From Nocardioides daejeonensis (lineage in GTDB: Bacteria > Actinomycetota > Actinomycetes > Propionibacteriales > Nocardioidaceae): DNA of 64,000 nt. Location of the stretch: positions 248,001 through 312,000 of the forward strand of contig NZ_QHKZ01000001.1 in NCBI RefSeq assembly GCF_003194585.1, read 5' to 3'. Under the pieces are notes generated by a model. That model made no database searches. It was not told where the DNA came from and was given only the letters and a program-made list of their open reading frames with translations. How positions within the stretch are numbered: the stretch's first letter is position 1; each line of letters begins with the position of its first letter. A program made the translations under genes and the position numbers. Shown here piece by piece: positions 17,337 to 25,844 of this stretch.

Positions 17337-18757
17337 GGATCCCGGTGCCCGAACGGATGCTCCCGGCCGGTGAGCTCGGCCGCGTGCACTTCGTCGGGAT
17401 CGGCGGGGCCGGGCTCTCCGGCATCGCCCGGATCATGCTGGCTCGTGGCGTCGTGGTGAGCGGGAGTGACGGCGCGGACTCCGCCGCCCTCGCTGCGCTG
17501 CGCGAGCTCGGCGCCCGTGTGCACGTGGGCCATGCCGCCGAGCAGGTGCATGACGTCGACACGGTCGTCGTCTCCACGGCGATCCGTGAGGACAATCCGG
17601 AGTATCTGGCCGCTGTGGCGCAGGGACTCCGCATCCTGCCCCGCTCGGCCGCGCTTGCTGCGGTGATGGACGGACGACGCACCCTCGCCGTGGCGGGCAC
17701 GCACGGGAAGACGACGACCACCTCGCTGCTCACGGTCGCGCTCCAGACGGCCGGTGCGGATCCCAGCTATGCGATCGGCGGCGAGCTGGCGGCGACCGGC
17801 GTCAACGCCGCCGACGGGTCGGGTGACCTGTTCGTCGCGGAGGCGGACGAGAGCGATGGTGCCTTCCTGCACTATGCGCCGTACGCCGCGGTGGTGACCA
17901 ACATCGACGCCGACCATCTGGACCAGTGGGGGACCGAGGCCGCCTACCGCGCGGCGTTCGACGAGTTCGTCACGACCCTCGATCCGGCGGGCTTCCTGGT
18001 CGCGTGCCGCGACGACCCCGGTGCCGCTGCCCTGGCGGAGACGGCCGCTGCTGCGGGACGTCGGGTGCTCGGCTACGGGATCGATGCGGACGCGGAGCTG
18101 CGGGCGGCGGAGATCGTCCACGACGGCACCCGTACCCGGTTCACGGTGCTGCGCGGCGACCAGCGGCTGGGCGAGGTGACGCTGCAGATCCCCGGTCGGC
18201 ACTACGTGCTGAACGCGCTGGCGGTGCTGTCGGTCGGCCTCGAGCTCGGACACGCGTTCGCCGACCTGGCCCGGGGCCTGGCGGGCTTCACCGGCACCCG
18301 ACGCCGCATGGAGCGCAAGGGGGAGGCAGGCGGTGTGCGCGTCTACGACACCTACGCCCACCACCCCAGCGAGATCCGTGGTGACCTCCAGGCAGCCCGC
18401 GAGGTCGCCGGAGCCGGCCGTGTGCTCGCGGCGTTCCAACCCCATCTGGTCTCGCGGACCCGGATCTTCGCCGAGCAGATGGGTGTCGAGCTCGCGGCGG
18501 CCGACGAGGTCGTCGTCGCTGACGTCTACGTGGCGCGCGAGGAGCCGGATCCCGCAGTCACCGGCGCACTCGTCGCCGCGGCGGTGCCGCTGTCTCACGA
18601 ACGAGTGGAGTTCGCTCCCGGCCTGGCCGACGTCGCCGACGCTCTGGTGCGCCGGGCCCGGCCGGGGGACCTGGTGGTGACTCTCGGGGCCGGCGACATC
18701 ACCACGGTCGGTCCCCGGGTGCTCGAGCTGCTGGACGAGCGCGAGCGCGATGCCTGA
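17333..18757 (+). CDS. murC: UDP-MurNAc--L-Ala ligase MurC
   Basis: A 474-residue Mur ligase that adds L-Ala to UDP-MurNAc. The Rossmann motif HFVGIGGAGLSGIARIML lies near 18-35, the P-loop VAGTHGKTTTT near 121-131, and AEADESDGAFL and DTYAHHPSEI are further family marks. The start ATG overlaps the murG stop. It overlaps ftsQ by 8 bp. murB, often found next in other actinobacteria, is absent here and must lie elsewhere. Confidence 0.95.
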   Translation: MRIPVPERMLPAGELGRVHFVGIGGAGLSGIARIMLARGVVVSGSDGADSAALAALRELGARVHVGHAAEQVHDVDTVVVSTAIREDNPEYLAAVAQGLRILPRSAALAAVMDGRRTLAVAGTHGKTTTTSLLTVALQTAGADPSYAIGGELAATGVNAADGSGDLFVAEADESDGAFLHYAPYAAVVTNIDADHLDQWGTEAAYRAAFDEFVTTLDPAGFLVACRDDPGAAALAETAAAAGRRVLGYGIDADAELRAAEIVHDGTRTRFTVLRGDQRLGEVTLQIPGRHYVLNALAVLSVGLELGHAFADLARGLAGFTGTRRRMERKGEAGGVRVYDTYAHHPSEIRGDLQAAREVAGAGRVLAAFQPHLVSRTRIFAEQMGVELAAADEVVVADVYVAREEPDPAVTGALVAAAVPLSHERVEFAPGLADVADALVRRARPGDLVVTLGAGDITTVGPRVLELLDERERDA

Positions 18758-19496
18758 CCTGTGGCGGCGCGGCGCGGTGGACGAGGAGACGGTCACCCGG
18801 CGCCGGTTCGCCCGTCGTCAGTGGCTGCGCAGGTGGCTGGCCTGGCGGGTCCTGCTGGTCGCCGCGCTGGCGTTCACGCTGCTGGGCGTAGGGATCTGGC
18901 TGGTGTGGTTCTCCTCGGTGCTCGGCGTCTCCGGCGTCGAGGTGGAGGGCACCCGCACCCTGACGGCGGAACAGGTCCGTGATGCGGCGATGGTGCCCTC
19001 CGGAGAGCCGTTGGCCACGCTCGACGTCGATGCGATCGCCGACCGTGTGGAGCGGCTGCCGGCAGTCAAGGGCGCCGACGTCTCCCGAGCCTGGCCCGAC
19101 AAGGTGCTGATCCGGATCGAGGAGCGCCGCGTGGTGGCGGTCTTCGGCGTGGGGGAGCGCTACCGGGGCATGGACGAGACGGGCACCGTCTTTCGCAACT
19201 TCGCCCGGGTGCCTTCCGGTTTCCCGGTGCTCCGCGCCGCCGGCGAGCTGACCGCCGAGGTGCGCACCGAGGGTGCGGCGGTAGCCGGGGCACTGCCTCG
19301 TCAGATCGCCAAGCAGGTGGAGTTCATCGAGCTGCGCACCATCGACCAGATCGACCTCCACCTGCGCGACGGGCGCACCGTGGCCTGGGGGAGTGCGGAG
19401 AAGTCCGCCGAGAAGGCGGAGGTGCTGACCGTGCTGCTCAAGCAGAAGGCAACCACGTACGACGTCAGCGTGCCCGGGCGCCCCACCACCCGCTGA
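18750..19496 (+). CDS. ftsQ: Cell division protein FtsQ
   Basis: A 248-residue bitopic division protein. A basic cytoplasmic N-terminus is followed by one transmembrane helix (about 36-56) and a POTRA domain starting VSGVEVEGTRTLTAEQVRDAA (about 59-80). The beta domain ends with DVSVPGRPTTR. FtsQ forms the FtsQLB complex with the FtsL-like protein in this cluster. The ATG at 18750 lies 8 bp inside the murC end. It is the last gene before the ftsZ promoter region. Confidence 0.93.
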   Translation: MPDLWRRGAVDEETVTRRRFARRQWLRRWLAWRVLLVAALAFTLLGVGIWLVWFSSVLGVSGVEVEGTRTLTAEQVRDAAMVPSGEPLATLDVDAIADRVERLPAVKGADVSRAWPDKVLIRIEERRVVAVFGVGERYRGMDETGTVFRNFARVPSGFPVLRAAGELTAEVRTEGAAVAGALPRQIAKQVEFIELRTIDQIDLHLRDGRTVAWGSAEKSAEKAEVLTVLLKQKATTYDVSVPGRPTTR

Positions 19497-19611
19497 CCCG
19501 TTGTAGCGCCCGCGCGGCCTTCGTCAGAACGCGCGCCGAAATCTGTCGACGCGCGGGCGTGTCTGCGCGGTTCCGTGTCATCGGCTGCCTACTGTTCTTC
19601 GCATCGAGAGG

Positions 19612-19649
19612 TTGACATAACTATAACCCTTCAGTTGAGGGTTAGGGTT
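19612..19649 (+). promoter_or_regulatory. ftsZ upstream promoter and inverted repeat
   Basis: This is the AT-richest stretch between ftsQ and ftsZ. It holds a perfect -35 hexamer TTGACA at 19612-19617 and TATAAC at 19623-19628, which looks like a -10 of a second, overlapping promoter. An inverted repeat follows: AACCCT 19625-19630 with AGGGTT 19638-19643, and a second AGGGTT at 19644-19649. Which hexamer pairs are used cannot be decided by eye. The inverted repeat overlaps the probable start site, so it may be an operator. Confidence 0.6.
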
Positions 19650-19717
19650 CGGGCCGACTGATCGAGACTTCCCCGCCGCGGAGGTCCGGGTGTGATCACC
19701 GGGTCGCCGCACCCAGA

Positions 19718-19778
19718 CACAGGCAAGGCCCGCAGTAGGCACAGGCAAGGCCGCAGTAGGCACAGGCAAGGCCCGCAG
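19718..19778 (+). repeat. Tandem repeats in the ftsZ leader
   Basis: Three tandem copies of CACAGGCAAGGCCCGCAG plus TAGG spacer: 22 bp at 19718-19739, 21 bp at 19740-19760 (one C lost) and an 18-bp partial copy at 19761-19778. They lie between the promoter and the ribosome binding site of ftsZ, so they would be in the 5' untranslated RNA. Confidence 0.9.
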
Positions 19779-19826
19779 CTCCTACCGGAGCGGCGGGCGA
19801 CACCGATCAGGAGAGGCACGCACGAC

Positions 19827-21041
19827 GTGGCAGCAGCACAGAACTACCTGGCCATCATCAAGGTCGTGGGCATCGGTGGGGGTGGCGTCAACGCCGTCAA
19901 CCGGATGATCGAAGTCGGCCTCAAGGGCGTCGAGTTCATCGCCATCAACACCGACGCGCAGGCCCTGCTCATGAGCGACGCCGATGTGAAGCTCGACATC
20001 GGCCGCGAACTGACCCGTGGACTGGGTGCCGGCGCCAACCCCGAAGTGGGCGGCAGGGCAGCCGAGGACCACGCGGACGAGATCGAAGAGGTCATCAAGG
20101 GCGCCGACATGGTCTTCGTGACCGCCGGCGAGGGGGGCGGCACCGGCACCGGCGGCGCGCCGGTCGTGGCTCGCATCGCTCGATCGCTCGGCGCGCTGAC
20201 GATCGGCGTGGTGACCCGCCCGTTCGCCTTCGAGGGACGGCGCCGGGCCAACTCCGCGGAGGAGGGCATCGCGGCGCTGCGCGACGAGGTCGACACCCTC
20301 ATCGTGATCCCCAACGATCGTTTGCTCTCGATCAGTGACCGCAACGTCTCGGTGCTCGACGCCTTCAAGCAGGCCGACCAGGTGCTGCTGCAGGGTGTCT
20401 CCGGCATCACCGACCTGATCACCACCCCGGGCCTGATCAACCTCGACTTCGCGGACGTGAAGTCCGTGATGGCCAACGCCGGCTCCGCCCTGATGGGGAT
20501 CGGTTCGGCTCGGGGCGAGGACCGCTCGGTCGCCGCCGCTGAGATGGCGGTCTCGAGCCCGCTGCTCGAGGCGAGCATCGACGGCGCGCACGGCGTGCTG
20601 CTCTCGATCGCCGGAGGCTCCGACCTCGGTCTCTTCGAGATCAACGAGGCAGCCGCCCTGGTTGCCGACTCTGTCCACCCCGAGGCCAACATCATCTTCG
20701 GCGCGACGATCGACGACGCCCTCGGTGACGAGGTGCGGGTCACGGTCATCGCCGCCGGCTTCGACGGCGGCATGCCGAAGCGTCGCGACGAGGGCACGGT
20801 GCTGCGCCGGCAGCAGCCTCCGCAGCAGACTCAGGCCGAGACCCGCGAGGCGGCGCAGGCGCTCGCCACCCGGCGCGCCGAGCCCGCCCAGCAGGCGCCC
20901 GCTGCTCCGGCGGCGCAGCCGCAGCAGCAGGCAGCCCGCCCGAGCCCGGCGGCCCCCGCCCAGCAGCCGGCGCAGCGCCAGGCGCCCCGGCCGGTCCAGT
21001 TCGACGACGACGATCTCGACGTCCCGGACTTCTTGAAGTAA
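19827..21041 (+). CDS. ftsZ: Cell division tubulin homologue FtsZ
   Basis: A 404-residue GTPase that forms the Z ring. The GTP-binding tubulin signature [12 protein letters not shown] is near 102-113, with [17 protein letters not shown] at the start and the T7-loop region [22 protein letters not shown] near 205. A Gln/Ala/Pro-rich linker (about 330-385) precedes the conserved C-terminal tail [12 protein letters not shown], which binds SepF and FtsW. The GTG at 19827 is chosen because AGGAGAGG lies at 19809-19816; upstream in-frame sequence covers the repeat array and is not part of the family. Confidence 0.97.
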   Translation: MAAAQNYLAIIKVVGIGGGGVNAVNRMIEVGLKGVEFIAINTDAQALLMSDADVKLDIGRELTRGLGAGANPEVGGRAAEDHADEIEEVIKGADMVFVTAGEGGGTGTGGAPVVARIARSLGALTIGVVTRPFAFEGRRRANSAEEGIAALRDEVDTLIVIPNDRLLSISDRNVSVLDAFKQADQVLLQGVSGITDLITTPGLINLDFADVKSVMANAGSALMGIGSARGEDRSVAAAEMAVSSPLLEASIDGAHGVLLSIAGGSDLGLFEINEAAALVADSVHPEANIIFGATIDDALGDEVRVTVIAAGFDGGMPKRRDEGTVLRRQQPPQQTQAETREAAQALATRRAEPAQQAPAAPAAQPQQQAARPSPAAPAQQPAQRQAPRPVQFDDDDLDVPDFLK

Positions 21042-21047
21042 CCCCGG

Positions 21048-21788
21048 TTGTTCACGCACCGCGAACGCATCGGCTCCGTCGACCTGGCCTTCACCGACCG
21101 GTTCGGCGGAGTCAGTGCGTCGCCGTACGACGAGCTTGACCTGGCTCTCGTTCCGCCGCCGCGTCGCGATGAGGTCGAGGCCAACTGGCGCCGGGTGCTG
21201 GACGACTTCTCCCCGTCGGCGCGCCGTGTCGACATGCGGCAGGTCCACGGTGCGGCTGTGGCACACCTCGACAGCGTGCCGGAGGTCGCTCCGGAGTGTG
21301 ACGGGCTGGTCACCAGCGTGCCCGGGGCAGTGCTGGTGGTGCGGGTCGCCGACTGTGTCCCCGTGCTCTTGGCCGATCCGGAGGAGGGGGTCGTCGCCGC
21401 GGCCCACGCCGGACGAGCCGGGATGGCTGCGGATGTGGTGGGCGCGACGGTGCGCCGGATGCGCGCGGCCGGCGCCCGACGGATCCTGGCTCGGATCGGG
21501 CCGCACGTCTGTGGTCGTTGCTACGAGGTCCCCGACGTGCTGCGCGCCGAGGTGGCGGCCCTGGTTCCCGAGGCCGGCGCCACCACTTCCTGGGGTACGC
21601 CGTCACTCGACCTCGCTGCCGGCGTGCGAGCCCAGCTCGACCGGGCCGGGGTCGCCGACGTCGTCGAGGTGGGCATCTGCACCGTCGAGTCGCCGGCGCA
21701 CTACTCCTACCGGCGCGACGCTGCGCAGTCCGGGCGCCAGGTGGGGCTGATCGTGATGCGAGATTCCGAAGGAGTGGAGACGCGATGA
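21048..21788 (+). CDS. pgeF: Peptidoglycan editing factor PgeF (multicopper-oxidase-like, YfiH/DUF152)
   Basis: A 246-residue protein of the YfiH family, which corrects misincorporation of L-Ser during peptidoglycan precursor synthesis and also has purine nucleoside phosphorylase activity in some members. Metal and active-site residues are visible in RQVHGAAVAHL (His near 67), RVADCVPVLLAD (Cys near 102) and AAHAGRAGMAADVV (His near 119), and GPHVCGRCYEVP. The TTG at 21048 gives FTHRERIG; the ribosome binding site is weak. It sits 6 bp after ftsZ and ends in an ATGA overlap with yggS. Confidence 0.92.
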   Translation: MFTHRERIGSVDLAFTDRFGGVSASPYDELDLALVPPPRRDEVEANWRRVLDDFSPSARRVDMRQVHGAAVAHLDSVPEVAPECDGLVTSVPGAVLVVRVADCVPVLLADPEEGVVAAAHAGRAGMAADVVGATVRRMRAAGARRILARIGPHVCGRCYEVPDVLRAEVAALVPEAGATTSWGTPSLDLAAGVRAQLDRAGVADVVEVGICTVESPAHYSYRRDAAQSGRQVGLIVMRDSEGVETR

Positions 21789-22486
21789 CGCGGCGCGAGG
21801 AGTTGGCGGCGGGGCTGGCGGCGACCCGGGAGCGGATCGCTGCCGCCTGTCGCTCGGTCGGTCGTGACCCGGGGGAGGTCACGCTCACCGTCGTCACCAA
21901 GTACTTCCCGGCCAGCGATGTACGCCTGCTGGCCGATCTCGGCGTCACCGACGTCGGGGAGAACCGCCACCAGGAGGCCGAGGCCAAGGCGGCCGAGACG
22001 GCGGATCTGGGACTGCGCTGGCACTACATCGGCGGCCTCCAGTCCAACAAGGCGGCAGCGGTGGCGCGCTACGCCGACATGGTCGAGTCGTTGGACCGGC
22101 CCAAGCTCGTCGCGGGGCTCTCCCGTGGCGCCCAGGAGCGCGGGATCGTGCTGCCCTGCCTGGTCCAGGTGAGCTTGGATCCACCGGAGCAGCGGGACGG
22201 ACGGGCCGGCGTACGACCGGAGGAGATCGGCCCGCTGGCCGAGGCGGTGGTGGCGGCCGACGGACTGCGACTGGCGGGGCTGATGGCGGTCGCGCCGCTC
22301 GGCGCGGACGCCGATGCCGCCTTCGCCGAGCTGGCCGAGCTCGCCGCGGCCCTTCGCCGTGACCACCCGGAGGCCACGGTGCTGTCCGCGGGGATGAGCG
22401 GCGACCTGGAAGAGGCCGTGAAACACGGCGCGACACACGTACGCATTGGCCGTGCGGTCCTCGGGGAGAGGCCGGCGGTCCAGTAA
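21785..22486 (+). CDS. yggS: PLP homeostasis protein YggS/PLPBP
   Basis: A 233-residue PLP-binding TIM-barrel protein without known catalytic activity that controls vitamin B6 and amino-acid balance. The PLP lysine lies in [19 protein letters not shown] (Lys near 39). [27 protein letters not shown] and the C-terminal [28 protein letters not shown] are family marks. The ATG at 21785 overlaps the pgeF stop. It is one of the genes regularly found between ftsZ and sepF in actinobacteria. Confidence 0.94.
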   Translation: MTRREELAAGLAATRERIAAACRSVGRDPGEVTLTVVTKYFPASDVRLLADLGVTDVGENRHQEAEAKAAETADLGLRWHYIGGLQSNKAAAVARYADMVESLDRPKLVAGLSRGAQERGIVLPCLVQVSLDPPEQRDGRAGVRPEEIGPLAEAVVAADGLRLAGLMAVAPLGADADAAFAELAELAAALRRDHPEATVLSAGMSGDLEEAVKHGATHVRIGRAVLGERPAVQ

Positions 22487-22493
22487 TGTCACC

Positions 22494-22520
22494 TATACCA
22501 AACGTGCCCGCTTCGGGCAC
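22494..22520 (+). promoter_or_regulatory. Possible -10 and 7-bp hairpin upstream of sepF
   Basis: TATACC at 22494-22499 resembles a -10. It is followed directly by a perfect hairpin, GTGCCCG 22504-22510, CTT loop, CGGGCAC 22514-22520. There is no U-tract, so it is not a classic terminator. It could mark the 5' end of a sepF transcript or protect it. Confidence 0.4.
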
Positions 22521-22541
22521 AGAACTCCGGAGGAAAGACTC

Positions 22542-23009
22542 ATGAGCGGCGCCATGCGCAGGATCGGTGAGTACCTCGGCCTGGTCGAGGAGAGCGACCG
22601 TTACCTCGACGAGGAACTCGACGACCACGCCGAGGAGCCGGAACGGGGCGAGCGCCGCCCGGCGCCGGTCGCCGATCTGGCCGAGCGCCGTCGTCCGCAG
22701 CCGGTCCCGTCATCAGGAGTTGTCGCCGAATTGTCTCGCATCACCACACTGCACCCGCGCACCTACAACGAGGCCCGCACGGTGGGTGAGAACTACCGCG
22801 AGGGCGTGCCGGTCATCATGAACCTGTCGGAGATGGAGGACGCCGACGCGAAGCGACTCGTCGACTTCGCCGCCGGCCTGATCTTCGCGACGCACGGCTC
22901 GATCGAGCGCGTCACCGCCAAGGTGTTCCTGCTGTCCCCGCCCAACGTCACCGTTGCGGCCGAGGACAAGCAGCGAATCGCCGAGGGCGGCTTCTTCAAC
23001 CAGAGCTGA
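22542..23009 (+). CDS. sepF: Cell division protein SepF
   Basis: A 155-residue SepF, which anchors FtsZ to the membrane in bacteria lacking FtsA. The N-terminal amphipathic helix [15 protein letters not shown] is the membrane anchor. A charged linker leads to the DUF552 domain (about 68-155), with [26 protein letters not shown] and [25 protein letters not shown]. The ATG at 22542 has a strong CCGGAGGAAAG site; upstream in-frame sequence is not conserved. Confidence 0.96.
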   Translation: MSGAMRRIGEYLGLVEESDRYLDEELDDHAEEPERGERRPAPVADLAERRRPQPVPSSGVVAELSRITTLHPRTYNEARTVGENYREGVPVIMNLSEMEDADAKRLVDFAAGLIFATHGSIERVTAKVFLLSPPNVTVAAEDKQRIAEGGFFNQS

Positions 23010-23012
23010 CAC

Positions 23013-23300
23013 GTGATCGCTGGACAGATCATCCACATCGTCTTGTGGGTGTTCATCGCTCTGCTCTGGATACGTTTCGTCTTCGACTGGGTGCAGGTCT
23101 TCGCCCGCAGTTGGTCGCCGAGCGGCCCGCTGCTGGTGCTGCTGGAGGGGGTCTACTCGGTCACGGATCCGCCCATCAAGGCACTGCGGCGGGTGATCCC
23201 GCCGCTCCGCCTGGGCAGCGTGGCACTGGACCTGAGTTTCCTTCTGGTGCTGGTGGGGGCATACCTTCTGATGCAACTCAACGCGGCCCTGCTCCTGTGA
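23013..23300 (+). CDS. yggT: YggT family membrane protein
   Basis: A 95-residue protein with two hydrophobic segments (about 5-28 and 70-95) flanking the conserved loop DPPIKALRRVIPPLRLGSVALDLSFLLV, typical of YggT (DUF YGGT). The family is linked to osmotic tolerance and division but the mechanism is unknown. The GTG start is 3 nt after the sepF stop, so the two are co-transcribed. Confidence 0.9.
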   Translation: MIAGQIIHIVLWVFIALLWIRFVFDWVQVFARSWSPSGPLLVLLEGVYSVTDPPIKALRRVIPPLRLGSVALDLSFLLVLVGAYLLMQLNAALLL

Positions 23301-23320
23301 GGCCGAGGTGAGCATCGTCG

Positions 23321-23338
23321 GGTGGGGCTGGTCCCACC
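23321..23338 (+). other. Hairpin between yggT and divIVA
   Basis: GGTGGG 23321-23326 pairs with CCCACC 23333-23338, and a second small stem GGGG/CCCC lies around 23356-23369. No U-tract follows. They may slow transcription from the sepF-yggT unit or lie upstream of a divIVA promoter that was not identified. Confidence 0.35.
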
Positions 23339-23429
23339 GCATCCGGCGTGGTGCCGGGGGTATGACCCCAGGCGCTATTGTTCGGGACGAGAAAACAGAC
23401 CATGAACTAGTGACGAATTGGGTGAGGTC

Positions 23430-24185
23430 ATGCCGCTGACGCCTGAGGACGTGAGCAACAAGCGCTTTACTCCGGTCCGGCTCCGTGAGGGCTACGACAT
23501 GGGTGAGGTCGACCAGTTCCTCGACGAGGTGGAAGCCGAACTGGCCCGACTCACCAAGGAGAACGAGGACCTGCGCGCCAAGCTCGCTGCGGCGCAGGCC
23601 GGTGCTCCGGCAGCGGCTCCGGCCCCCGTGCCGACGCCTGCCCCGGCCCCTGTGGCCGAGGTGAAGCCCGAGCCCGCCCCGGTGCCGACGCCGACTCCCG
23701 CTGCGGCGCCGACCGGCCAGGTGGAGACGATCAAGGTCGAGACCGTTGCCGAGGCGTCCAGCGCCGCGGCTCGGCTCCTCGAGATCGCCACCCGCAACGC
23801 GGACGAGCTCGTCGAGGAGGCCAAGAACGAGGCCGACAAGATCGTCGGGCAGGCCCGTACCAAGGCCGAGCGTCTCGAGGCCGAGGCCAAGACGAAGGCC
23901 GACCGCCTGGAGATGGACGCGCGGACCCGTGCGCAGCTGCTCGACTCCGAGACGGCCGAGCGTCGTACCCAGATGTTCGGTGCGCTCGAGGTGGAGCGCG
24001 ACACGCTGAGCGCCGACGTGGAGAAGCTGCGCTCCTTCGAGCGTGAGTACCGGGCCCGGCTCAAGAGCTACTTCACCGAGCAGCTCGCCTCGCTCAACGC
24101 CTCCGGCGACACCGGAGCGGAGGTCGCGCAGGCCAGCCCGGCTCCGAAGCGGCTGCGTTCGATCCTGGGCGACGAGGAGGCCTGA
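23430..24185 (+). CDS. divIVA: Polar growth/septum site protein DivIVA (Wag31)
   Basis: A 251-residue coiled-coil protein that marks cell poles and curved membrane. The N-terminal membrane-binding domain begins PLTPEDVSNKRFTPVRLREGYDMGEVDQFLDEVEAEL. A Pro/Ala-rich linker (about 52-100) leads to a long coiled coil (about 105-220) with heptad-like KAERLEAEAKTKADRLE. The ATG at 23430 is chosen over a TTG four codons upstream because GGTGAGG lies at 23421-23427 and the family starts at MPLTP. A strong hairpin follows. Confidence 0.95.
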   Translation: MPLTPEDVSNKRFTPVRLREGYDMGEVDQFLDEVEAELARLTKENEDLRAKLAAAQAGAPAAAPAPVPTPAPAPVAEVKPEPAPVPTPTPAAAPTGQVETIKVETVAEASSAAARLLEIATRNADELVEEAKNEADKIVGQARTKAERLEAEAKTKADRLEMDARTRAQLLDSETAERRTQMFGALEVERDTLSADVEKLRSFEREYRARLKSYFTEQLASLNASGDTGAEVAQASPAPKRLRSILGDEEA

Positions 24186-24220
24186 GCCAAGGCTCAGCGC
24201 AGCAACACCGCACCTACCGG

Positions 24221-24253
24221 CGGCGGCCGGGTCCGACAGGGACCCGGCCGCCG
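24221..24253 (+). terminator. Strong hairpin terminator after divIVA
   Basis: CGGCGGCCGGGTCC 24221-24234 pairs perfectly with GGACCCGGCCGCCG 24240-24253 around a 5-nt loop. The 14-bp GC-rich stem lacks a long U-tract, as is common in high-GC actinobacteria. It probably ends the division cluster. Confidence 0.8.
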
Positions 24254-24297
24254 TCGGCGTTCCCGGCCCGGCGAGGCGCCGATCTGAGCGTGGCGCA

Positions 24298-24326
24298 TTG
24301 AGTAACGAGGCGGCACCCACTAGCCT
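24298..24326 (+). promoter_or_regulatory. Promoter upstream of the DksA-like gene
   Basis: TTGAGT 24298-24303 and TAGCCT 24321-24326 with a 17-bp spacer form a good housekeeping promoter. Transcription would start near 24333, about 50 nt before the ATG at 24385. Confidence 0.55.
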
Positions 24327-24384
24327 CCCTCCCACTTGACGGCACGCGCGGCCTCGCGCGGGTCAGGCCGAGAGGACGTGGACG

Positions 24385-25170
24385 ATGGCACGCGGTTCGA
24401 AGAGGTCGATGGTCGGTACAGCAGCCGCTGCCGTGAAGCGAGCGATCCAGCCGCGCACGCGCGCAGCCGAGGCGCCGAAGGCGGAGGCCCCCGCCAAGAA
24501 GGCCCCGGCGAAGAAGGCCAGCGCCAAGAAGGCTGCGGCCACGAGCCCGGCGAAGAAGGCCAGCGCCAAGAAGAGCACTCCGGCCAAGGCTCCCGCGAAG
24601 AAGAGCGCACCGGCTGCCGCGGCGAAGACTGCTGCGGCGAAGAAGACGGCTCCCGCGAAGAAGAAGAAGAGCGCCCCGGCGAAGAAGACGGCGCCAGCGA
24701 AGAAGGCACCCGTGAAGAAGGCCCCGGCGAAGAAGGCGGGCGCGAAGCGCCCGGCCAAGGCGGTGGCCCCGGCCAAGCTCGCCGTGCGTCCGGAGGAGTC
24801 CGAGTGGACTCCCGAGGAGCTGCAGGAGGTCCTCACCGAGCTGCACGAGCACGCCGACCGACTCCGTGCCGAGTTGCGCGAGCACGAGGAGGAGATCACC
24901 GTCCTGCTGCGCGACTCCGGGGACGGTGCGGGGCACGACCAGGCCGACGTCGGAGCCTCGAGCTTCGAGCGCGACCACGAGCTGACCGTCTTCAACAATG
25001 CCCGCGACATGCTCGCCCAGATCGAGCGGGCCCTCGAGCGGATCCACGACAACACCTACGGCGTCTGCGAGTCCTGCGGCAACCCGATCGGTAAGATGCG
25101 GTTGATGGCCTTTCCGCGGGCGACCCTGTGCATGACCTGCAAGCAGCGCGAGGAGAAACGGGCGTACTGA
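24385..25170 (+). CDS. DksA/TraR zinc-finger protein with histone-like Lys/Ala-rich tail
   Basis: A 261-residue two-part protein. Residues about 25-135 are a repetitive tail of PAKKA/ASAKKA-type units, like histone H1 or actinobacterial HU tails, which bind DNA without sequence specificity. The C-terminal part (about 138-261) has a helical region with LREHEEEITVLLRD and a DksA/TraR C4 zinc finger, CESC and CMTC around residues 230-255. DksA-type proteins act on RNA polymerase; actinobacterial members (RbpA-unrelated) are poorly studied. The ATG has AGAGGACG upstream. The repeats are coding and not a CRISPR or satellite. The role of the fusion is unknown. Confidence 0.88.
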   Translation: MARGSKRSMVGTAAAAVKRAIQPRTRAAEAPKAEAPAKKAPAKKASAKKAAATSPAKKASAKKSTPAKAPAKKSAPAAAAKTAAAKKTAPAKKKKSAPAKKTAPAKKAPVKKAPAKKAGAKRPAKAVAPAKLAVRPEESEWTPEELQEVLTELHEHADRLRAELREHEEEITVLLRDSGDGAGHDQADVGASSFERDHELTVFNNARDMLAQIERALERIHDNTYGVCESCGNPIGKMRLMAFPRATLCMTCKQREEKRAY

Positions 25171-25220
25171 GCCGCGCGGCGTCCCGGGTCGCGCCCGGCG
25201 AAGCGGGGAGTCGACACCCC

Positions 25221-25844
25221 ATGTGGAAGACTCGGGGCGAGATGGAAGCAGCGCGAGGAGCGTCCCGGGGTGCCGGAGACCGGAGACCAGGACCCGACGA
25301 AACCGACCCCGAGAGCCCCGTCGCCTCTCCGCGCAGCCGCGGGGTCAGTCGGCTGCTCTTCTGGGCAGCTGCCCTGGTCATGGTCGGGATCGACCAATGG
25401 TCGAAGCATGCGGCGCTGACCCACCTCACGCCGTACGAGACGCGTCCGCTGCTGGGAGACCTCCTCGGGCTGCGTCTGGTCCGCAATCCGGGTGCGGCCT
25501 TCAGCATGGGCACCTCGGCGACGGAGATCCTTGCCGGCTTCGCCTGCCTTGCGGCGATCGTGGTGATCGTGCTCTCCTTCCGGGTCGCCGATCGCTTCTG
25601 GGCGATCGGGCTCGGCTTCCTGCTCGCTGGGATCTGCGGCAACCTGATCGACCGGCTCACCCGCGAACCGGGCTTCTTCCGCGGTCACGTCGTCGACATG
25701 TTCGCGCTGCCCAACTTCCCGGTCTTCAACGTCGCCGACGTCTGCATCAACATCGCGGCAGGCGTGATCATCATCCAGGCGTTGCGGGGGATCCGTCTGG
25801 ACGGAAGCCGGGACGAGGCCGACAAGCGGACCGACGATGACTGA
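25221..25844 (+). CDS. lspA: Lipoprotein signal peptidase LspA
   Basis: A 207-residue type II signal peptidase, which cleaves prolipoproteins after lipidation. Four transmembrane helices carry the catalytic aspartates in GNLIDRL and [11 protein letters not shown], and NPGAAFSMG is the third conserved motif. The long polar N-terminus before the first helix is usual in actinobacteria. The ATG at 25221 has GGGGAG ten nt upstream; ATG at 25242 is an alternative (200 residues). It overlaps rluD by 8 bp. Clients in this window include the two lipoproteins at 50086-51728. Confidence 0.94.
   Translation: MWKTRGEMEAARGASRGAGDRRPGPDETDPESPVASPRSRGVSRLLFWAAALVMVGIDQWSKHAALTHLTPYETRPLLGDLLGLRLVRNPGAAFSMGTSATEILAGFACLAAIVVIVLSFRVADRFWAIGLGFLLAGICGNLIDRLTREPGFFRGHVVDMFALPNFPVFNVADVCINIAAGVIIIQALRGIRLDGSRDEADKRTDDD

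Noticed and set aside
19625-19649. AACCCT/AGGGTT units as a telomere-like repeat or origin
   Set aside because: Only three units, internal to a division cluster and next to a promoter; no DnaA boxes or AT-rich unwinding region.
22504-22520. Hairpin before sepF as an intrinsic terminator
   Set aside because: The stem is only 7 bp, with no U-tract, and sepF would then need its own promoter within a few bases; left as an unexplained hairpin.
24480-24770. Repetitive GCCAAGAAGGC-type DNA that could be taken for a CRISPR or satellite array
   Set aside because: It is in frame with the DksA-like gene and encodes the PAKKA-type tail; units vary in length and have no spacer structure.
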